Shown: positions 11,035 to 24,559 of the stretch, in pieces
Numbering within the stretch: position 1 is the stretch's first letter
Layout: every line of letters begins with the position of its first letter
Program-made: the position numbers and the translations under genes
Notes under the pieces: model-generated
What the model was told of the DNA's origin: nothing
Databases searched by the model: none
Seen by the model: the letters and a program-made list of their open reading frames with translations, nothing else
Origin: Zanthoxylum bungeanum
Lineage: Eukaryota; Streptophyta; Magnoliopsida; Sapindales; Rutaceae
DNA: 64,000 bases
Assembly: GCA_019454045.1 (NCBI GenBank)
Contig: SKCR01007821.1
Span: 293,803-357,802 of the forward strand
Direction: 5' to 3'

Positions 11035-12170
11035 TAAAACACCATCTTTAATTTTTATTTTATATCTCTTTTTATCCAATATAGGTAATGATATTATTTG
11101 TCTGATAAGGGAGAGTACATAATAACAGTCATATAAAATTAATTTATATTTATTAGGGAGATCTAGAATAATTGTTCCTATGGTATTGACATCCAATGTC
11201 TCGCCAATGCCAACTCTAAGCTGGATCTCCCCTTTATTCAGTCTTCTTTTAACCCTTATGACCTGCATGGAGTTACAAATATGAGTGAGACTGTCGATGT
11301 CTAACACCCATTCACTATTTGCATCTAAGGCTAATGAGATGTTAATAATATGAAAAATACAAAGCATACATGAAGGTCATGCCTTTCCTTTCAGCCCTGG
11401 ACAAACTTTTTTCCAATGTCCAGACTTCTTGAATTGTATACATTCATCACGAGCTACATGCGGTAATGCAGCTTTGTGCTTCTTGGAGTTTTTCTTTGAT
11501 ATCTTATTCTTTCCCATTTTAAATTTCTTAGACTTCCTATAAGTCTTTGAAGAGACGGTCCACCGTGGAGGTACAAAGTGAGATTGCATTTCTTCAAATT
11601 ATGCTTCGCCGTGCGTAACATGTTATGAAGTTCTTCATATCTGGCTTGCATCGAATGCATATGAAAGTTTAATACAAAGCCAACATAAGTACCAGACAAA
11701 GAAGGCATAATCAAATTTCGACCTAGCCGTTCATCGATCACAATGCAATGTCGTTCCAAATATCGGATCTGGTCGATCATGTTCAAAATATGAATGTTGA
11801 TCGCTCCTCCATCCTTGAGTGTAGCATGAAACAATTCCTTGAACCTCCGATATATTTCTATTTGTTGATTTTATTCGAACAACTTCTTGAGTGTCCTCAT
11901 AATGCTCCAAGCATCAAGTACCTCTATGTAATGTCTGAGCAAATTTGGAACCATCGATCCTAAAATGTAGGATTTCACTCTTATCTTTCTATTTTTCAAA
12001 AGTCTCTCGCTCTTCGGGAGTGGAGTCAGGATCGATTTCAACAATCGTCACATAGCTCAACTTTTCAAACTCCAAGACAATGGGAATGTTCATTTTCTAT
12101 TCAAAATAGTTCTCGGCTCCTTTCAGTTTATTAGAATCCAAAAGTCGCGTTAATGGATTTGCGGCAGCTA
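11035..12170 (-). pseudogene. Copia remnant A: gag and protease start
   Basis: Minus-strand reading from about 12170: a gag N-terminus of the NKLKGAENY...FEKLSYV type, then a mid-gag segment (11454-11834, with LHNMLRTAKHNLKKC), then a zinc knuckle CIQFKKSGHWKKVCP near 11400, where the second Cys is Phe. The protease start follows: WVLDIDSLTHICNS, where the active-site D-T/S-G is replaced by D-I-D. Several stops and frame changes break it. Gag would package element RNA and protease would mature the polyprotein. The reading stops abruptly next to the fold-back fragment at 11034. Confidence 0.8.
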
Positions 12171-12945
12171 TCTAAAAGACAACAATTAAACACTAGCAGA
12201 ATATTTTTCATTTCAAAATAAAAACACTAATACGATTATGGATTTTAAATCTATTAGTGTCATCTCATTACTTTACGTAATTCCGTAATCTCCCTTAACG
12301 GAAAAATAAAAATTTGACTACCAAAATTTCATAGCGAGAAGTGGATACCATGAAATTTACTCCAGCCTCACACTATCGACGGTCTTGGCATTTATAAACT
12401 CATTAGGTAGACCTTAAAGATCAATTACATCTATGTGACTCTTTTTTTGGTCCGGAACCGTTTCTTATCCTCACAATAATGATGATATTGGATTAAGACG
12501 TGATCCACGTGTACACTTATCAATATGTACTAATGAGCTTCGTAAGTACATAATCACAATAATTATGGTATTGGGTGACTACGTTAACTCATCACATTAT
12601 ATCTAATATTTTACCAGAGTGACCTAAGTTCCGAGCACTTATACCCTCACACTATCGACGGTCTTGGGCATAAGTAGTAAGAACTCATTCATCTTCGTAT
12701 TGACAAGACGAACTGTCCTATAATGCTCTAATATTATTAATATTATTACTTAAAATAAAGTAATCACTTAATCATGAGAGATTTATGACAATCAAGTCAT
12801 TAACATGCTTGGGTCAAAATAAAAATTTTAATTTAAAATATGCAATGCATATCCAATAGAACTTGTGCAAAATTAAATTAAAAATACAGAGGCATATATT
12901 CAAATACATATCAAACATGCAACATGTGTTGTGTGGTTATGACTT
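12171..12945 (-). other. 5' untranslated leader of copia A
   Basis: Non-coding sequence between PBS and gag. It is clearly similar to 15600-16275 (shared phrases ACTTTACGTAAT.CCGTAATC and ATAGTGAGAAGTGGA), marking two related copia leaders in the same orientation. No gene seen. Confidence 0.6.
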
Positions 12946-12957
12946 GCTCTGATACCA
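12946..12957 (-). promoter_or_regulatory. Primer-binding site (initiator tRNA-Met) of copia A
   Basis: The minus strand reads TGGTATCAGAGC, the classic plant copia PBS, three bases from the LTR edge at 12961. It fixes the minus orientation of A. Confidence 0.9.
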
Positions 12958-12960
12958 TTT

Positions 12961-15533
12961 TGTGGGGCTGATGTGGAACCCATAGGGTCGGATCGGTGCC
13001 CCGCGCAGTGGAAGTGGGTTTAACACATGTATATCTAGTATGAGTGTATTTTTAAATTATTTTAAGAAATACTATATTCCATTATGAGTTCGTAGGGAAA
13101 AATAGGATCAAATCAGAGTCCGAAAACTCCGAAACGGAGAAAATGGTTTTAGTGCTCATGAGCATCAGCTCTCAGCACATCGCAACGCACAAGCTTGGGG
13201 GTCGCAACGCCCAAACTGCGAGAGCAATCTATGAGAGCTCAGTGTCTCGGCGTTGTGACGTGCAATGGTGAGTGTCGCGATGCCATAAGGTCTGAATGCT
13301 CAGTGTCGCGACGCTGCCCTGTGTAAAATATTCGCAGTGAGCTATTTTACCTTGAATCCAATCCAAAACACTTTCTATTTTCTCCAAGTACTTCAATACA
13401 CCTAAAATCTAATTTTAGCATCAAAACCATCATCAACACATGTTATACAACAAACATATATGTATTCTAAATACATATATGTATTTGTTTGAATCAAAAC
13501 ACAAACCAAAATAGAATCTCACTATGAAATGACTCATGAATAATTTTAGGTCACTCAAATGTGGTCGAGTGATTCTAGAATGGTGGTCATACCTTTAAGC
13601 TTTAATCTAGAGTTCCAAACTCTAATTTAGTATTCCATGTCCAACATGAACATATTTGACCCAATCACAAGCATATTGTGTTTATGTTTCCAAAGCATTC
13701 ATACACAATTCATTAGCCTAATTTCAACTTCAAGCTATGTTATTATGCATCCACTACATAATTTATCACTATATATTTCACTAATTATAACTCACTAATG
13801 AAAAACATAGCTTTGGAAAATATCAAACTTACATAGCAAGCTTGATTGAAAGATCCAATCTACTTCTCCTTGTTGAAATATTGTGGAGAACTTCCAAAGT
13901 TAGCAAGCTTGAATCCAAGATCCAATCTTGATTCCAATGCTAGCAAGTTTCACTACAAAATCCAATCTTGATTTCTCCTTGTTGAAATATTGTAGAGATC
14001 TTCAAAAGCTTCTTTAAACACCTTTTTTACTTAGGCTAATTTCTATAACTCTTACTTGTTTTTAGCTTTCTCAAGCTTGATCAAAATCTTGCTTAAGCTT
14101 GCTATTTATTGCAAAACTTATGTAATTTTTAATTAATAAAAGTTCTAATCAACTTTTATGTGGGCTTAATCTAATTTGTCAAAATATGTATAATTAGGTG
14201 TGACTAATCACCTTTGTCTATCATTTTGATTTAATACAATTAAATCAAGATAAAGTTTAATTAATGGATCAGTTATATGTCTACCATTTTGATTTAATTC
14301 AATTAAATCAAGCCAAATACACCTATAATTATATATTTGTATTTACCAAAATATCCTCAAATGGTAGAGATATTTATGAAATTACGATAAAGCCCTTGTG
14401 TAATTTTAGGATTAATCCAATTAATCCAAATGGGTCAAAGTAATTAATTAATGTTATCCAATAACACTTAATTATCTCAGTTGATAATAATAATATGAAA
14501 TATTGTTTATTATAAAAAAATTATCGGCTACCCAAGTGCTCAACGAGTACACTTCATATTGTGGGACTTCTAAGTCCAGACACGTTCGTTTATATGTACG
14601 CAATTCGACCACCTCTGAATTCACGAAGAACACGAACGACCTTTCCGAACTATATAAGTCGAAGTCATCACATATGTTTATCAATCCCTCCATTGTAGGC
14701 TATCCGAGTTGTGCTTAGGAAACATAGATTACACCGTTAAATTTCCGAGGCGCACATCGCATGTCGACTTGTCCACAATTTTTTAAAACTAATCAAAAAC
14801 CATTTCTGATATATGCGATCTATCTTGGGAGATCGGGTTTGGCCAAAGTCTTAATTATCGTGACTTAACTCACATAGATACCTAAACCCCTTATGATACA
14901 TATACGGGCCGACAGATCCTATCTTGATACGTATTTAATTAACGAGTGCATCGGTCCATACCCAACGAACATCTAGCGGTCAGACCATGAAAGATCTTTG
15001 GCATACATGGCATCTAAGTGTGGAGGATCGCACACAAAATCAATGCTATCAAATAGTCAAATGATCACATATGTTACTCGACTCGAGGAGATTCATATTG
15101 ACGGTGGTGTGTACTTCCAACTATTAAGAATTATTTGTGAGTCATTCAGTATTCGTTCCAACGAATATCCACGTGTCTATACGAGCTTCCAAAGCTCATG
15201 GTACATTGGGTTAAACCATTTGAACTCCAATTCCAATATACGACATGTGCTGGTCTTCTAGGTTATAGGAATTCGACCATATTCCAAAACCAATGACTAT
15301 GAATATTTACTTTAAGTTTATAATAGTAATATTATCCCAATGTCGGATCACTCAATGTCCAATATTACTAAATGACTATTCTAAGGTTGATGATATTTTC
15401 AGCATATTTATACATCAATCTAATATACATAATGACTAATAAAGTTTGAAATGAAAATATAGTTATTTTATTAATAAATAATAAATTGTACAATATATTA
15501 TTCGGATTGACGCTCCAAGCACCAACTCCAACA
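12961..15533 (-). repeat. 5' LTR of copia A
   Basis: On the minus strand this would begin TGTTGGAGTTGG (15533 downward) and end GCCCCACA next to the PBS. About 2.6 kb, AT-rich, non-coding. It holds 'gtcgcgacgc'-type motifs at 13170-13320 and a duplicated 'ttgttgaaatattgt.gaga' phrase at 13870 and 13980. The inner edge is secure. The outer edge rests only on the CCAACA terminus, and the matching TSD could not be checked. Confidence 0.6.
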
Positions 15534-15538
15534 TGTAG

Positions 15539-16290
15539 TGGATTAGAAGTTTAATTCTATCTATGCAATAAAATAAGGAAAAACATAAGCGATATTTTTT
15601 ATAATATTACACACTACTTTAGTTATGGATTTTTAACCCAACCGTGTCTCCCACTACTTTACGTAATACCGTAATCCCCAACGGAAAATGGGAATTCAAT
15701 AATTAAATTGAATTCTATAGTGAGAAGTGGACCCCATGAATATATTTCGACTCACAGTTTTGACACATTCTCGCCTAAGTATATTCACAGATAGACAACT
15801 CATTGTTAATCACACTCATTGTGACTCCTTATTTTGGTCATGACCGTTTATCGTTGTGATAGCTTTGACACATTCACGGGAGGTGTATCAAGGCCACACT
15901 TGTCAATGGCAAACTCAAGCTACCGATGTAGTCCTAACAGCTTTGGCACGTTCAGAAATCCATTTTCACTTGAATTTGTCTAATATCAAATATATATCTG
16001 GTATAAATAAATTTTCATCGACTATATCCTCACAACTTTGGCACGTTCTCGGATATTGCCATAAAAATTTATTTATATACTTATCGACAAGACGGACCAA
16101 GAAACAAATATTCTTAATATTTGTCAGTATAATGCCTTATTTGACAGGGATATTCCTAAATTATCAAACAATTAGAAATTAATCAAATTAATTTCACATG
16201 CATGTGCAAGTAATAAAATTGGATTAAATATCATATATTAAGCATGACGAATGTAATGGATGTAGAATCAGACTTGCTCTGATATCATTT
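15539..16290 (-). other. Copia remnant B: leader and PBS
   Basis: The sequence is homologous to the leader of A and ends at a degenerate minus-strand PBS (TGATATCAGAGC at 16276-16287, one mismatch to the tRNA-Met PBS). Gag of B is not seen to the left; instead the outer edge of the LTR of A abuts, suggesting that A inserted into the leader of B. A 108-residue ORF at 15856-16182 lies inside this leader and is not supported. Confidence 0.6.
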
Positions 16291-16388
16291 TGTTGGGGTT
16301 TTACTCGGCGGTGATTTATTAATGAAATAATTTTATTTTGCCTTATTAAAATAATATATATATATAGACACACACACACACACACGAC
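16291..16388 (-). repeat. Start of copia B LTR, cut by the fold-back element
   Basis: TGTTGGGGTTTTAC begins directly after the PBS, as an LTR edge should. After ~98 bp, including (TA)n and (CA)n microsatellites at 16356-16385, the fold-back arm begins. The remainder may lie at 29603 onward, which could not be confirmed. Confidence 0.5.
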
Positions 16389-17686
16389 TGATTGGGACTA
16401 AAAAGTTCTTATTTATTAAGAGAATAATATATCATGTTACACTTGTGGTTTCACTAATCCCTTTAATTTAGCACATTTGTTAAATTATATTTACTTTTAT
16501 TGTGATTTTTATATTTTATGTAGGTGAGATAATATTTTGGATGCATATCTAGAAAAATGGATTTGATAATTGGATTTTGGAGGCCAGAAATTTAATATGG
16601 CGTTCTAACTGTGTACAACTTCGTAAATTCCAACCATGTACAATGTTCTTATTTTGGTCATAACATTTTACTCCGATATTGGATTAAGGTGATTCAAGTT
16701 CCATATAAAAGACGACTCAAAGATCTACAACTTTGAAATTATAAGATTTTCTAATTCTGAGTTTTTCAAGGCCGAAATTGATAAAAAATTCCAAAATATG
16801 TTATGTATAATTATTAAAGTCATTATCAAAAACAAAAATGGAAAATGAAAATTTACAACTGTCAAACTTCCACCAAAAATTACATGTTTGGTGGAGTATT
16901 TGGTGGCATGTTTGGTGGAGAAATTTGTGGAGAAATTGGTGGAAGTCGTTTCTTTGCCTATAAAAAAAAATTGTTATGAATTCATTTTCTTCATACTTTC
17001 TTTGATTTCTCTTAAGGAATTGAAGATTGTATCTTGTGTGTTTAATTTCTTGTAATGTCTTTTAATTTTAATAATAAAATTATGTGTATTTTTAATTACA
17101 GTATGAGTAGCTAATTACTTTCTGCCGGGGGAATGGGTGAAACTTTTATTTTTTGGAGTTTAGATTAATCTATATTTGAAGTTTAGATTAATCTCACTTA
17201 TATTATAATATATAAATAGTAATGAATACTAATTAACTGGGATCTTGATTAATTATTGACAAACTTTTCTACTGCCTATATGGCTGGTTTTATACGATTT
17301 TGACATAATTAAGTACCTAACAGGACTTGTTATAGACAAACAGTATCACCGTATTTATGGCTGGTTTTATATTTTTGGCATATTTAGTACCTTGGCAGGA
17401 TTAGTTATCGACAGAAATGACTACCGCTTTTATGGCCGGTTCTATATGTTTTGGCATAATTAATTCTGGAAGTAAATTAATTGGGTTATAATGATCATTT
17501 ATATATTATAAAAAGTGAGATTTCTAAATATAAAATGTTAAAAGTGGATCACATAACCCCAGTATTTTATTTTATTGTTGTCATTTAATTCAAATTCTCC
17601 AAACAACTTCAAACAAATCAATCTTTTTCATTTCACTTTAATTATTATTTTATCATACTAAAAAGACTTACCGGGTTATTTTATTA
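16389..17686 (+). repeat. Left arm of the fold-back element
   Basis: Pairs with 17747-18648 and 29236-29602 in inverse orientation. Holds a short TTTGGTGGAG-type repeat at 16890-16945 that reads as Gly-Gly-rich peptide in one frame, and the ~80-bp TATGGCTGGTTTTATA units at 17279, 17357 and 17439. Confidence 0.85.
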
Positions 17687-17746
17687 CTTCGACATTCTTA
17701 TACTTGGGAGTAAAGAACCACTTTTTTAGCGTATCAGTTTTTTTTT
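17687..17746. other. Spacer (loop) of the fold-back element
   Basis: A 60-bp segment between the arms, ending in a T-run. It would form the loop of the hairpin RNA or DNA. Confidence 0.75.
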
Positions 17747-18648
17747 TAATAAAATAACTCGGTAAGTCCGAGGTCGATCCACATGGAATACATTTTTAGT
17801 ATGATAAAATAATAATTAAAACGAAAGGAAAAAGATTGATTTGTTTGAAATTGTTTGGAGAACTTGAATTAAATGACAATAATAAAATAAAATGCTGGGG
17901 TTATTGGATCCACTTTTAATATTTTATATTTAGAAATCTCACTTTTTATAATATATAAATGATCATTATAACCCAATTAATTTACTTCCAGAATTAATTA
18001 TGCCAAATATATAGAACCGGCCATAAAGGCGGTAGTCATTTCTATCGATAACTAATCTTGCCAAGGTACTAAATATGCAAAAAATATAAAACCAACCATA
18101 AAGGCGGTGATACTGTTTGTCTATAACAAGTTCAGTTATGTACTCAATTATGCTAAAATCGTATAAAACCAGCCATATAGGCGGTAGAAAAGTTTGTCAA
18201 TAATTAATCCAGATCTTGGTTAATTATTATTCATTACTATTTATATATTATAATATAAGTGAGGTTAACCTAAACTTCAAATAATAAAAGCTTCACTCAT
18301 TCTCCCGGTGGAAAGTAATTAACTACTCATACTCTAATTAAAAACACACATAATTTTATTACTAAAATTAAAAAACATTACAAGAAATTAAACACACAAG
18401 ATCCAATCTTCAATTCCTTAAGAGAAATCAAAGAAAGTCTGAAGAAAATGAATTCAGAACTCTTCAATTTATAGGCAAAGAAAAGACTTCCACCAATTTC
18501 TCCACCAATTTCTCCACCAAACACTCCACCAAACATGCCACCAAATATGCCACCAAACATGCAAGCATGTTTGGTGGAAGTTTGACAATTGTAAATTATC
18601 ATTTTTCATTTTTGTTTTTGATAATGACTTTAATAATTATACATAACA
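17747..18648 (-). repeat. Right arm of the fold-back element, inner part
   Basis: Inverse copy of the left arm, with an extra ~25 bp (CCGAGGTCGATCCACATGG region) near its inner end. It is interrupted after ATACATAACA by the copia LTR and resumes at 29236. Confidence 0.85.
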
Positions 18649-21600
18649 TGTAAGTGTTCCTAGAACATATCAAAGATCTCTAAGAGTGATTTGTGTGTGA
18701 ATTACCAAGAGAGTTGCGAAATACTCACATTAATTGGTTGAGGAGATTTCAAAAGTTTCCATCTTTGTTGGATGTGTTGGAAGCTTCGGAGCTTGAGATC
18801 GAGTTCCAAACTCTCGGGTGAGTCTCCATATCACCTTCCTTTGACTCTAAATGTGCTAGCAAGCTTGAATTTTTGAAACAAAAATTCCATGGAGAAGCCT
18901 TGAAGTTTCGGCCAAGAGAAGAAAAAGGGAGAGAGAGAGAGAGAATTTTGTGTTTTGTGTTTCTAAAACCAATTGACCAAGTCAACTCACACAAAGTGTG
19001 TATATGTTTCTTCCAAAGCAAAACAAAAACAAAGTGTGTTGGAGAAGCTTTCATTAAAGCTCTCAACCACTTCCATCAACTTGAATGACAAGTGATGTAA
19101 GTTGGTGGGCCCCACTTTAAATTCAAAATTCAAGTGGGCTTACTCAACACACTTCGGGTTCGGTTTCGTTTAATCCGATTAAACGAATTCTCCATCGCAA
19201 CGTAATTAAATCTAATTTAATTAAATAATAATGCCTATACGGAAGTCGCTCGCGAATTAATTCCAAATTAATTCGTTCGCTTGAAATAAAATCCAATTTT
19301 TAATTCCGCATTGAAATCTAATTTCAATTAATATATCTAATATATTATTTTAGCCCAAATAAATAAATTAAATAGTAAAATCTAATTTAACTATTAAATT
19401 TATTTTACCGATTAATTCCAAATTAATCGCGTTCTCTCTTCTCTTCGAATTAATCCCAAATTAATTCTTGATGCAATTAATCCGAGGTTAATTCTCTCTT
19501 TTGTTAATTAATTCCCAGATTAATTATTGCCGTGATTAATCCCAGATTAACTCTCTCTCTCTCATAATTAATCCCAGATTAATTTTGTTCGAGTCAAATA
19601 TCATCGGTGAATCTTTGTGAGGCGACCCAAGAGATCCCTGGATATGTTGGCATTAAATACGGTCATCAGACTATTTGAATACGTGCGTACCCAGTACCAC
19701 ATTCTTACCGATTTACAAGACATGGTTGGATTCTAGCAAAACACCGTGCCTACCCAATTCTCCAGAAATATTCTGTAAAGGAATATGTAATCTTTGTCAG
19801 GCGTAGTATACATAGTATTGTGTATTACGATCCAGTATCGATATCACATGCTAGGCTTGGGGCTGGAATTGTGTCTGCCCCGTACGAAGCATATATCGGA
19901 TCTCTGGTAACTAGTCTCTATAATCGGATAATCATGACCTATTCATATTATCCCGATGACTGCAGTACTAAAGAGTACTAGTTCTGTATCCTGCGTGATC
20001 ATCATCTTGTTGGGTTTCTAAGATGTCCCAAGATCATTTAAGCAATGAAATCATGTGAATACTCAAAGAAGAATTTGCGGAATAATACTCACTTTGATCG
20101 GATTTTGGAGGTGTTGATCACAAAACTTTTTGCCTTTGAGAAGTCTCCAAGCTTCATCTTTGAATTTGAAATCTAAGCTCCAAGCTTTATATATTGAGAT
20201 TCCAAGCTCAATGATAGGTTTCCTATCACCTTGAATGATCCTTTGATGTGCTAGCAATGGAGATTTTTGCAACAAAAATCACCTCTTCTTCCTTTGATAT
20301 TTTCGGCCAAAGAATAAAAATGGGAGAGTAAAATTGCTTCAAAAACCTTGAGCTTGAGAGAGTGAGAGGGAGTGAATAACTTGTGTGTTTTTTATTTCTA
20401 AAATCAAAAATAAAACATATACCAAATATCTAATATTAGGTAATAGTCAATCAAGCCATCACTTGGAGTGTAAAACAAGTCTTCACCAACCCACCAAAAC
20501 CCATCACCTTAAAGTTAACAAAAGTGACAAGTGATGTGACTTGTGATGTGACATGTGGGCCCCACTTGAATTCAAAATCCGAGTGGGCCTGCAAACACTC
20601 CCGGGCTCGGGTTCGCTAATTCCAAATTAACGAAATTTCCGTTGCGATGTAATTAAATCAAATTTAATTAAATAATTATGCCTAGCAAAATTACTATTCA
20701 CGTCGCTCGCGAATTAATTCTAAATTAATTCGTTTGCCCGAATTAAAATCCAATTTTAATTCCGCGTCGAAATCTAATTTCGTTTAATATATCGAATATA
20801 TTATTTTATCTATTAATTCCAAATTAATCGTTCTCTCTCTTCAAATAGTATTTTATCCTAGATAAAATCTCTCCGTAATTAATCCTAGATTAATTATGGA
20901 GAATCATATGTCATCGTTGAATCTTCGGGAAGCGACCCATGAGATCCCTGGATATGTTGGCAGTAAATCCGGTCGTCAGACTATCCGAACACGTAAAAAC
21001 CTCGTACTATATTTTTACCGATTTACGAGACATGATTGGCTTCTAGCAAAGCACCGTGCCTACTCAATTCTCCAGAAATATTCTTAAAGGAATATTTAAT
21101 CTATCTCAGGCGTAGTATACGTAGTATTACGTATTGCGATCTAGTATCGGATGTCACATGCAAGGCCTTGGGCTGGAATAGTGTTTGCCCCGTACGAAGC
21201 ATATATCAGATTACAAGCAACTAGTCTCTTTAATCGGATAATTATGACCTTGTCATATTATCCCGATGGTTGCAACCAATTAGAGTACCAGTTATATATC
21301 CCTGCGTGATCATCATCTCCATATGACTGAAGTGATACTTTCATCTTGACATCATACCCAATACACTACGATTCTCAATAAACCTAGAAGAGGCGTACAC
21401 AGAACCTGTTAAAGTCCTGGATGAACAAAACCAAAGCGCATTGATTGTCGCAAGTACTAGCGATGCAAGTCTCAGGTTAAGACCAAATACACCTACCCTG
21501 ATGCGGATTCCCATAGACACATAGTCATACTACCAATGGGATTCCGCAGGGTCTATCCAGAGCGAAGCTATTTCCGTACCATCGGTAAACACAACCTCTT

Positions 21601-22561
21601 ATCACACTTGCATAAGTATCCAATACTTAAATATATGAGAACTATGTCGTTACGCTTCCATAACACGCACAAGTGCAATACTAGTCTATTCCGCATTATC
21701 GATGTCCAGTCTCGATAATACTATGACTAGGGATATTTAATGATTAAACCGATATGGATTGATACTGTCTCATATCTTATAATCTGGAACTAATCATAAG
21801 GACTTTTATCATTTATATATTTAAGTAATCAAATTACAAAATGATAAAATGCAATTTCCATTGCTACATAGTTAATTTGTACAAAAACCACAATATCTTT
21901 TACAAATAGTGACGTTATGGGTCATAATTGTCCAACACATCTCCATATGACTGAAGTGATACTTTCATCTTGACATCACACCCAATACACTATGATTCTC
22001 AGCATAGCCAGAAGAGGCGTACACAGAACCTGTTATAGCCCCGGACGACCAAAACCAAAGTATACTGATTGTCGCAAGTATTAGCGATGCAAGTCTCGGG
22101 TTAAAACCAAATACACCTACCCTGATTCAGACTCCCATAGACACATAGTCATAGTACCAATGGGATTCCGAGGGGTCTATCTAGAGCAAAGCTGTTTCCG
22201 TACCATCGGTAAACAGAACCTCCTATTACACTTGCATGAATATCCAATACCCAAATATATGAGAATTATGCCATTATGTCTCCATAATGCGCACAAGTGT
22301 AATACTAGCTTATTCTGCATTATCGATGTCAAGTCTCGATAATACTACGACTAGGGATATTTAATGATTAAACCTTAGTGGATTAATATTGTCTCATATC
22401 TTATTAATCCGATACTAATCATATGGACTTTTATCATTTATATATCCGGGTAATCCAATTACAAATGATAAAAGAGCAATTTCCTTTGTCACATAGTTAA
22501 TTTGTACAACAACAACATGTTATCTACAAATAATGATGCTATGGGTCATAATTGTCCAATA
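18649..22561 (-). repeat. 3' LTR of the copia element, split by a solo LTR
   Basis: The outer part 18649-20007 and the remainder 21943-22561 together match 27247-29230; without the insert it is ~1.98 kb. The inner end is CCAATA instead of CCAACA, a C-to-T change in the terminal dinucleotide. Confidence 0.9.
20008..21937 (-). mobile_element. Solo LTR of the same copia family
   Basis: 1,930 bp, TGTTGGGTTTC...TTGTCCAACA, flanked by TSD catct (20003-20007 and 21938-21942). The uninterrupted sequence is preserved in the other LTR at about 28605. It is a diverged relative of the LTR it sits in, in the same orientation, with no internal region or second LTR. This is the usual product of LTR-LTR recombination. 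Confidence 0.92.
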
Positions 22562-22576
22562 ATCTCCCACTTGGCC
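22562..22576 (-). promoter_or_regulatory. Polypurine tract of the copia element
   Basis: The minus strand reads GGCCAAGTGGGAGAT immediately before the 3' LTR, the standard copia polypurine tract. Confidence 0.85.
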
Positions 22577-23540
22577 TATAGCCAATCACTCAAGTGTCCT
22601 ACACCTGAACCATGTACGGTTCGCTCAAACTTCTGCTGAGAAACAGCTTTCGTCAGCGGATTTGCAATGTTATCATCTGATGTGATTTATTCGATCATCA
22701 CATCGCCACAATGTATGATCTGACGAATCAGATGAAATAGTCGAAGTATATAATTGGATCATTGATGAGACCACGGTTCCTTAGCCTGCGCTATAGCCTA
22801 GCTCAGCTGCTAACAGAACTACTCCTAATCCAATTAGGATTATATAGATACAAAATGCTTCTTTTGCTGCCTCAGCTGCAGAAATTTTCCGCTTTATGTT
22901 ATTTATTCGGTAACAGTATCTTGCTTGGAAGATTTCCAGCTCACTGTTCCGTTATTCAAACTATATAGTACCCTTATTACAACTCACAGTCGTTTTTATC
23001 GGTTTGGAAACTTGCATCGGTGAACCAGTCACCTCAAGTTCTCTTTTCCCAATATTATCAGAAAGCATCCTTAGTTCGTCCAAGATACTCAAGGATGTTC
23101 TTTACATTAATCCAGTGAACATCACCTGGATTGGCCTTATAGCGTCTACATATGCTCAAAGCATATGAGACATCAGGTCACATACATTTCAAAAACGTAC
23201 GAACTTTGGGAGAGTTGTCAGCAGCTTTCTAGATCTATCCCAATAGATCTTTATTCTTAGAACAAAGCCTGCTTCTCCTAAGTATTCTATGGAGAATTTT
23301 TAATGAAAGCCAAGCTTTCACCGATTATATTATGGGAATGTTATTGCTAAGAAGCAATACATCATCAATGAATAGGACATTCATTATCAGTGTGCTCCCA
23401 TTAACCTTCTTATATACACAAGAATCATATTCGTTTTGAATGAAATCATAAACCATTATGATTACATCAAAACGTTAGTTCCAAGAACGATAAGCTTGCT
23501 TCAATCCATAAATGGATCGATTTAACTTGCAAACCTTGTT
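22577..23540 (-). pseudogene. Copia RNase H / RT end, heavily degraded
   Basis: The position between the RT block and the polypurine tract requires this to be the end of pol. Only scattered copia-like words survive among many stops and frameshifts, and no catalytic residue can be placed confidently. Confidence 0.5.
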
Positions 23541-23800
23541 TGCATGTTTTAGCACAACAAAACCGTCAGGATGTTGTAAACATCCTCCAAAAGGTTTCCG
23601 TTAAGGAAAGCGGTTTTGACGTCCATGTGCCATATTTCATAAATGAAATATGCAGCATTACCAAGCATTATCCAAATGGATTTAATCATGGCAACATGTG
23701 AAAAAGTTTCATCGTAGTCGACACTATATCGTTGACGATACCCTTTCTGTACAAACCTAGCTATGTACATTTATATGTTGACATCCATGTATGTCTTCCT
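23541..23800 (-). pseudogene. Copia reverse transcriptase fragment
   Basis: A minus-strand block with VQKGYRQRYSVDYDETFSH followed by WHMDVKTAFLNGNLLEDVY, the conserved N-terminal part of copia RT (canonical ARLVAKGY.Q..GIDY.ETFSPV and MDVKTAFLNG.L). The Asp in MDVKTAFLNG belongs to the active site. Stops bound it on both sides and the YVDD-containing half is not readable as one frame. Confidence 0.85.
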
Positions 23801-24559
23801 TAAAAACTCATATAGTACCAATAGGTACAATGCCTTCTGGTACATCAACCAGTGTCCAAACTTAGTTGGTATACATGGAATCCATTTCGGACTTCATGGC
23901 ACTTTGCCATAAAAGGAGTCGATACCTTGTATCACTACTCATACATAGTCGGTTCGTCTTCCTCAATAAGATTGATATCTACATGAGGTGAGATCAGAAA
24001 CCCATACCTCCCAGGTTGTTTTTTGACTCTCCCTGACCTACGTGGTTCTTGTGTATTCGAAGATTATTGGTACAGTTTCATCCTTGATAAACTTTTCAAG
24101 TTCAGTAAAGGAGTCGGTGTCTGGAATAGTATTACTCTGATTTTCATTGAGTCTTACTTTCCTCCCACTTACCACTGCATATAGGTATTCCTCTTAGGAA
24201 AACCGCATGGAGAGCAACATTTACATTATTCTCTTGTGAGTTGTATAAGTACTATACTTTGGTTTCCCTAGGACAACTAAATACAAATAGGCACTTATCC
24301 TATTTAGGTTCTAGTTTGGTATCATCCAAACATTTAGCGTATGCCCAGCATTCCCAAATCTTCAGGAATGAGAAACCCAATTTCTTTCTTGTTCATATCT
24401 AATATGAAGTCTGTCTAACAGATTTTCATGGAACCTTATTCAAAATAAGTATTGCACTGTTTAATGCGTATCCTGTGAAGGAAATTGGTAGCTCAGAGCG
24501 ACTCATCATTAACCTTACCATGCCCAACAAAGTTCAGTTTCTATGTTCGGACGCACCGT

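Noticed and set aside
14998..15261. 87-residue ORF and neighbours in 14470-15260
   Set aside because: Inside the LTR of copia A, no domain and no supporting signals.
16356..16385. (TA)n(CA)n microsatellite as a functional site
   Set aside because: Ordinary microsatellite near the LTR edge of copia B; noted only as context for the fold-back insertion.
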